Shown here: positions 58,833 through 64,000 of the stretch, one piece after another | Layout of the letters: each line of letters starts with the position of its first letter | Numbering within the stretch: position 1 is the first letter of the stretch | Assembly (NCBI GenBank): GCA_035578905.1 | Contig: JAQJVL010000732.1 | Span: 1-64,000 of the forward strand | DNA length: 64,000 nt | Source of the DNA: Stictocephala bisonia | Lineage: Eukaryota > Arthropoda > Insecta > Hemiptera > Membracidae | Direction: 5' to 3' | Program-made: the position numbers and the translations under genes | Notes under the pieces: model-generated | Seen by the model: only the letters and a program-made list of their open reading frames with translations | The model's database searches: none | Told to the model about the DNA's origin: nothing

Positions 58833-58904
58833 AGATATATTGCTATATTATATATTTGTTTACTTCACTCTTCATTTCACAAGGCTGTGCTTGAACTTGT
58901 GAAG

Positions 58905-59005
58905 TACCAACCGTTAGCTCAGTTGGGAATTCGAACCTTTGACCTTATACTCTCCAGTCTAATAAAGCCTTAGCCACTGATCTACCACGCTGGCAACGTG
59001 TGTGT
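58905..59005 (-). mobile_element. tRNA-derived SINE head (minus strand)
   Basis: The minus strand reads GCGTGGTAGATCAGTGGCTA, then ~30 bp on AAAGGTTCGAATTCCC, then AACTGAGCTAACGG: box A and box B at tRNA spacing. It does not fold as a complete tRNA and shows no anticodon loop I would trust. Confidence 0.5.
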
Positions 59006-59009
59006 ATAA

Positions 59010-59920
59010 ATACTGCATGTATTCATGTACTATCATGTATTTATATCGTGTAAGACTCATGCGTGTAACCAACTATATCGATGCAAAACAATATTTCATT
59101 TCAAAGTATTTATTGTCCAGGTACGGTTCCAAAAACTAACATTACCTCGTGTTTATGGCGTATTTTGATCGTTATAAGTGTTCTCTTTTTTATTTCAGTT
59201 CATATTTGATGTTAAATATAGCTGATAATAGCCTGTGTTCTTTTTATTAATTTTAGGGGTTATTTTGTTACATCTAGCATTATATTAAGTTAGTTGATTA
59301 TTACGATTAGTTGATTGGTTAATTAATATTAAAATTAATAAAATTGATTAAGTGGTTTATTTTGAATTTATTTATTTAGTTAAAATATTTTATTAAATGA
59401 ATGTTCTTATTAACAATTTATTTTCAAAGTAGATGTTTACCCGTGTTTTTCTGTCGAATAATCAGTAAGGTTTTATTTGCCTAAAATTAAATGTTAATTT
59501 ATTTTAGTAATACTTTAACTATTCCTAGCGTATTTACTTCATTTGTTTTTATTTAACAGCTGATTATTTTTTAATTAACTCCATAAGATAACCATTGAAA
59601 CTTTAAAGGCAACTAGGGTGGAGCCCCGGAGTTTTACGTGAAGAAACCTATGCCAGAAACTAAAATTCCACGAGGATTGGATGAATGATGCAGTATAGTG
59701 AAAAAAAATTTATTTTATTTATATATATATTACAATTTATATTTTAAATGCTCAATAAAATAAGATGAATTAAAAGAATCCATAATGAATCGTACTTTGG
59801 TTACAATTTAATTAAGCATCTAGAGAAGCCACCATTTTAACCGTCTAAAGGGACGTTAGTTGGCAGGTATGATATTGACATTTTCAATTACTCAGCTCTG
59901 ATACACTTACGTTTGTACCA
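59010..59920. other. AT-rich non-coding sequence
   Basis: 59560-59640 shares AACAGCTGAT and ATAGGGTGGAG-type words with 6195-6270 (a Helitron-related region). No gene. Confidence 0.45.
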
Positions 59921-59961
59921 CAAGTCCAGAGCTCTGAGCGGAATTCATAAGCACACAAGTT

Positions 59962-60079
59962 GGGGCGGGGGTGGGGGTGCGCCCGGGTCTCAAATAGGTC
60001 AAGGGAACCACCCCGCATATAAATATATAGTGAACTGAGTTCAGTCAGTTGGCCCTTATGACGTGTTGCTGTTAGATAT
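59962..60079 (+). promoter_or_regulatory. Candidate core promoter (GC box/G-quadruplex, TATA, Inr, DPE)
   Basis: GGGGCGGGGGTGGGGG (59962-59977) with a further GGG at 59985 is a GC box and a G-quadruplex motif. TATAAATA starts at 60018. Overlapping initiators TCAGTCAGTT lie at 60041-60050. Taking A60047 as +1, TATA is at -29, and AGATAT at 60074-60079 falls at +28 to +33, matching the arthropod DPE consensus RGWYVT. Whether it drives a host exon or an element is unknown; a possible splice donor (ATAG|GTAAAA) lies at 60145. Confidence 0.5.
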
Positions 60080-60149
60080 TAGTAAAGTTTTAAACGGCAA
60101 CATGTATTTTTACTGTAACATTTTAAACTAAATGCAAACAATAGGTAAA

Positions 60150-61360
60150 AGGGGGAGTTTCAATGATGTAAAACGAAACCAAGAATATATTTAGAAGAAT
60201 TTAAATAGGTACATAGATACAAACTTATAAATTGTTCATATCACAAGTTTAAAATATATGAACAGCTGTGTTATAATATATCTGTATTATAATTATTTTT
60301 CTGAATTTTTTTCAAATTATTAATAAAGAAAGCCAATTTGCCAACCAATTCTTTTTAAATATATCATATGCATAACAATAGACTCCAATCTCTGAATTTT
60401 AATTAATTAATTGGTTATTAAATTTAATTATCTTCTCTTTTTATTTTTGTAATGAAGTGATGTAGGTAAATTAATTTTCACTAACCGGTTTTAACAAAGA
60501 AAGTCTTCACTAATTCAAACTTATAATGTATGTTTTTAATATGCCTTCATTGTTTTACTAATTACATAAGAATAGTTTAAGTTATTGTCTTATCGTCCAT
60601 TTTCTTGCCTGAATTATTTATTAGAGAAATATTCAAATTGACTCAATTAATAAATTCTCAAAATGTTCAATAACTCTTAAAATGTTCGTTGATGAATTAT
60701 GATGCCTACCTTGTAGAGGATAAACTATTTTATCGGAACATGGTAGAACTATAAAATTACTTTAAGTTATTTTTCTGAACTATTCAACACTAGATTTCAT
60801 TATATTTTATTAGTTTATACATTAAATCTGAAGTTATATCTTAGATAAATAAATTTAAAGATTGAAAATACAAATTATTGTTCATTTTGTATGTCAATAG
60901 AAATCCACCTTTTGAGTTTGTATGTGTTAGGTCTAAAGATATATTTAGACTCGTTACATAATAATTTAATTAATTACTTCACCCAATTACCAGTTATAAG
61001 TCATTGTAGTTTTACAGTCTAAAATTTAAGTTCATACATACAATTCTACTATGGAAAACCGTATACCTATAATATAATGCTTCTAAAATAACAATTTAAA
61101 AAAAAATAACCATTTGACATAACAGTTCATATCATGAAAAGCCGTATCGAATGTATAATATAATAAAGCTTGTATTTATAATTCAACGTTAATTTCTAGA
61201 ACGTATCTTTCATTGTGATATTGTATAAAATACTCTTGAATAAACTTGCTATTAAAAGAGGGAGAATATTATTGAACATAAATTTAAACATTCAGTAGGG
61301 TTTTTAAATAGTATCTCGTGATAACATTTTATCCATAAATATCTTTATAAAATATCACGC
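60150..61360. other. AT-rich non-coding sequence
   Basis: Nothing recognised. Confidence 0.45.
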
Positions 61361-61364
61361 ATGT

Positions 61365-61860
61365 TTTGGAGGGAAGCTGTGAAAAAAGTTCGGTTTTCTG
61401 GAGCGAAAGGTGAAGTATTCTGTAGATCTATTAACAAAGCTCCGTTTGCTATTAAGCAGAAGGAAAAGCGTACTTTAAAACTTAGAACAAGGCTTAGTTT
61501 GCTGTGATACTTAAGATAAGCATGCTGTAAAGCTATTTAAAAGCTCAGTTCTGTGAGGCAGAGGGATAAGCGTGCTGTAAAGCTATTAAAGAGAAGCACG
61601 TCGTAAAGCTTTCAACAAAGCTCGGTTTGCTATGATACAGAATGACAAGTGTGCTGTAAAGCTTAAATAAAGGCTTATTTGACCATTAGACATAAGATAT
61701 GCGTGCTCTAAAGCCATGAAAAAAGCTCAGTTTGCCGTGATCTATAAGGAGAAGCGTGCTGTACAGACATTAACAAAGCTCGTTTTACTCTAGAGCTGAG
61801 AACAAGGCTTAATTCACTGTGAGACATAAGGGGAAGCGTGCTGTAAATCCATGACTGTTA
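61365..61860. repeat. Degenerate ~55-60-bp tandem array
   Basis: AAGCGTGCTGTAAAGC-like and AACAAAGCTCGGTTTGCT-like blocks alternate about eight times with many substitutions and length changes. It is an old array and its units do not code. Confidence 0.75.
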
Positions 61861-61864
61861 AAGC

Positions 61865-63600
61865 AGGCTTTATATCGCCATCATTGGGTTTGGTGGATTG
61901 TGTTGGCCTAGGCTATTCTGTAGAGTCCCATTCACGCGGATATTGATTTCGTGAGCCGGGCACGCATCTGTCAGCCTTCAACACGCACGCCGTGACCCAC
62001 TGACCCTGATAAGGTGCTAACTGTGCACCTCAATGTCACTGCCTTTGAAAAATAATGTTCGTAAACAAATTTACAAACCCTTACAATTCTAAGAAGGGGC
62101 GTGATAGAAAGACTTATCAATTACCATTGCTGACAGTATATCGCCTAATCTAATAACACTGAAAAGGTTGTATCTCTATCTATTATGATAATTTTTATTT
62201 ATATATGATTTATATTATCAAAGTTATCTTCAATTTACTTTTATATGAAATATTTTATTGATAATTTGTTGGATTTTGAGTTATATTTCAACTTATATTA
62301 AAACACTGTTGTTTTACTTGTTTTAATTATTTGTTTGTTAACAATGATCTAGACAGGAAGTGAAACAGTGTACTGAGTGTGAATGGGTATATTCGTTTAT
62401 ATTTTGATACAAATTAAGGTCAATTATTTTTCTAGAGATTGTTTCTTAGGATGGGCAAACAACATAGGTTCTAACCAATTTCTAAAATAAAAGAAAATTG
62501 CCTTTTTTATATTAAAAAAATGAAGGAAATGATAATGTTATGACAGTCATTACTAATTAAGATTATTACGAATAATTTAACGCTTAAAATACGATATTTA
62601 TTTTATTCATAGAAATATTATATATTATTGCTTATAAGTTATAAACAGATAGATTGTAACAAATGTGTTTATATATCTATTTACTAAACTAGATAAGTTG
62701 AGGTATAACCTTTTTTGTATTTAAAAATATTATATGTTGTATATAAATAAAAAAGAAGTATATTTGTTTAGTTCGTATTTACATCTAAAAGCAAAACAGG
62801 CTACATGGAATAAAGCTAGCTGTAGTTATTCACTTAATGTCACAAGTTCTACACACTTAGCAAGGCGTACTCTTGAAACGTTATATAAAGTTGGGACAGT
62901 CAAATATTGTTCATTATTAGATCACAACTCTATTGTTTGTGACAAATATTCGTACAATTTCATACATATACAGACATAGAAATAAAGTAAGTTTTTATCT
63001 GAATTTTATTTTATAAAAAAATTTTATTTTCAATTTGATTATTTTTTTTGTTTCATTCACAAATATGAGTAAAAGCCTAATTTTGTTAGGTCTGAACAAA
63101 TGATTTTTTTTAATTATATAAAGGATTCTTCTTCTTAACTAACATTATATATCCACTTATAAGTCTATAAATATAAATTTTAATTCTACATTAAATTCAG
63201 TTTTGGTAACTAACCCAATAATTAGGTTTTCGTATAATGGGTTTGGATGATAGCGTCTGTAATTATAATTGTATAAAATTATATGATGTTTGTAATAATA
63301 GTGCAAGTGTAAAAATAGCACGATAAAGTAAATAAATTTTTAACCTTTCAATCTATGAAGGTGACAATCAGGGATGTAAATTGACACAAATCCTTGGGAA
63401 ACTTAATTATAAAAGCTAATTAGACCAAACAAGTTTGTTATAAAACAATCAATTTAAATTAATTACCGTATAATGCTTATTATATTCAGTAAAAAAAAAA
63501 TAAAGATATTTTATGCTGTCGTATTAAAGTCATGGTAACAAGTAACCGTCACATAACAAAAATTATAAGTATAAAATGAAAAAATATTACGGTGATCATC
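61865..63600. other. AT-rich non-coding sequence
   Basis: A GC-richer patch at 61890-62040 is unassigned. The 81-codon frame at 62734-62979 has no recognisable features and no splice or promoter support. Confidence 0.45.
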
Positions 63601-63604
63601 TACC

Positions 63605-63900
63605 TTGGACCTTCCGGTGGCTTAGTGGTTAATGCGCTCACCTCCGGAGTTTATGATTCCGGGTCCGAGTCCCAGTACAGGCGCTTTGTGAAATTCATCC
63701 CTCAATTATATCCCCGTTGTTGACCCAGCATCGTGAGGAAATCGGAAAACTACGACTTGTAGTGAATCCTAGACGAGAAAGCTGGAATAACACCGAACGG
63801 GAACCGTCGTGCTGACCACACATCACGCGACCATAAAAGCCGTCCAGCATGTCCAGACCCACAAAGGGTTGTTATGCACAGGACTATTAACTACTACTTC
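63605..63900 (+). mobile_element. tRNA-derived SINE
   Basis: GGTGGCTTAGTGGTTAATGC contains a perfect box A (TGGCTTAGTGG), and GGGTCCGAGTCCC 30 bp further is a near-perfect box B. A ~220-bp GC-richer body follows (GACCCAGCATCGTGAGGAAA; CCGAACGGGAACCGTCGTG). It is not related to the other SINEs in the window. Confidence 0.65.
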
Positions 63901-64000
63901 AGACCATTAGGGCTGTTTGGTGAAAAATATTTAAATTTTTTTCGATTTCAAAAACTTTATATCAGCTATTAAACGCCTCCCAAGTAGTCCTTTCAATAAA

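Noticed and set aside
58905..59005. A tRNA gene on the minus strand
   Set aside because: Promoter boxes only; no cloverleaf could be drawn.

Overview
The window looks like a 64-kb piece of an arthropod (most likely insect, perhaps hemipteran) nuclear genome. It is strongly AT-rich, has almost no host coding sequence, and is packed with eukaryotic transposable elements and satellite-like arrays. There are no operons, ribosome binding sites, CRISPR arrays or convincing tRNA/rRNA genes. The assignment to insects is inference, from the repeat types seen (Copia with a half-tRNA primer site, short Helitrons, tRNA- and 5S-like SINEs, TATA/Inr/DPE-type promoter spacing).

Host signal. At the left edge (about 140-500) is the only strongly CpG-rich patch, with a short candidate first coding exon (320-405). 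It encodes a signal-peptide-like N-terminus and runs straight into a GTAAGT splice donor. If real, most of the window may be the first, very long intron of a secreted or membrane protein gene on the + strand. A second, independent candidate start site is the GC-box/TATA/Inr/DPE cluster near 59,960-60,080.

Repeats and elements, left to right. 2.2-3.8 kb: 89-bp satellite built from two ~44-bp halves. 4.8 kb: 102-bp palindrome. 5.2-6.1 kb: 59-bp array. 8.0-10.0 kb: degenerate ~37-bp array with a 110-bp higher-order period and a (TG/CG)n tract. 10.5-11.1 kb: two head-to-head SINEs. 11.6-14.7 kb: Helitron ends, a young 5'-truncated LINE fragment with a 14-bp target duplication, and a 516-bp Helitron. 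16-23 kb: more Helitrons and SINEs. 24-26.7 kb: a 5S-rRNA-like SINE, a 62-bp tandem dimer and a TTAA-flanked MITE. 30-36 kb: SINEs and a 33-bp array. 37.4-42.0 kb: a complete Copia retrotransposon on the minus strand with a 1404-codon open frame, apparently identical 187-bp LTRs and a 5-bp target duplication. 44-48.8 kb: a tRNA-like SINE, a long inverted-repeat element, 36-bp and 54-bp arrays and a second 5S-like SINE. 53.4-58.6 kb: a nearly full-length Jockey-superfamily LINE with an intact ORF1 and an ORF2 broken by two in-frame stops. 58.9-64 kb: SINEs, the promoter candidate and a degenerate array.

How the parts relate. The Copia and the LINE carry the enzymes needed to copy themselves. 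SINEs, Helitron-like elements and the MITE are non-autonomous and would need enzymes from partners elsewhere. The most unusual structure is the 54-bp array at 46.6-47.3 kb, whose unit looks like a tandemly amplified Helitron 3' terminus.
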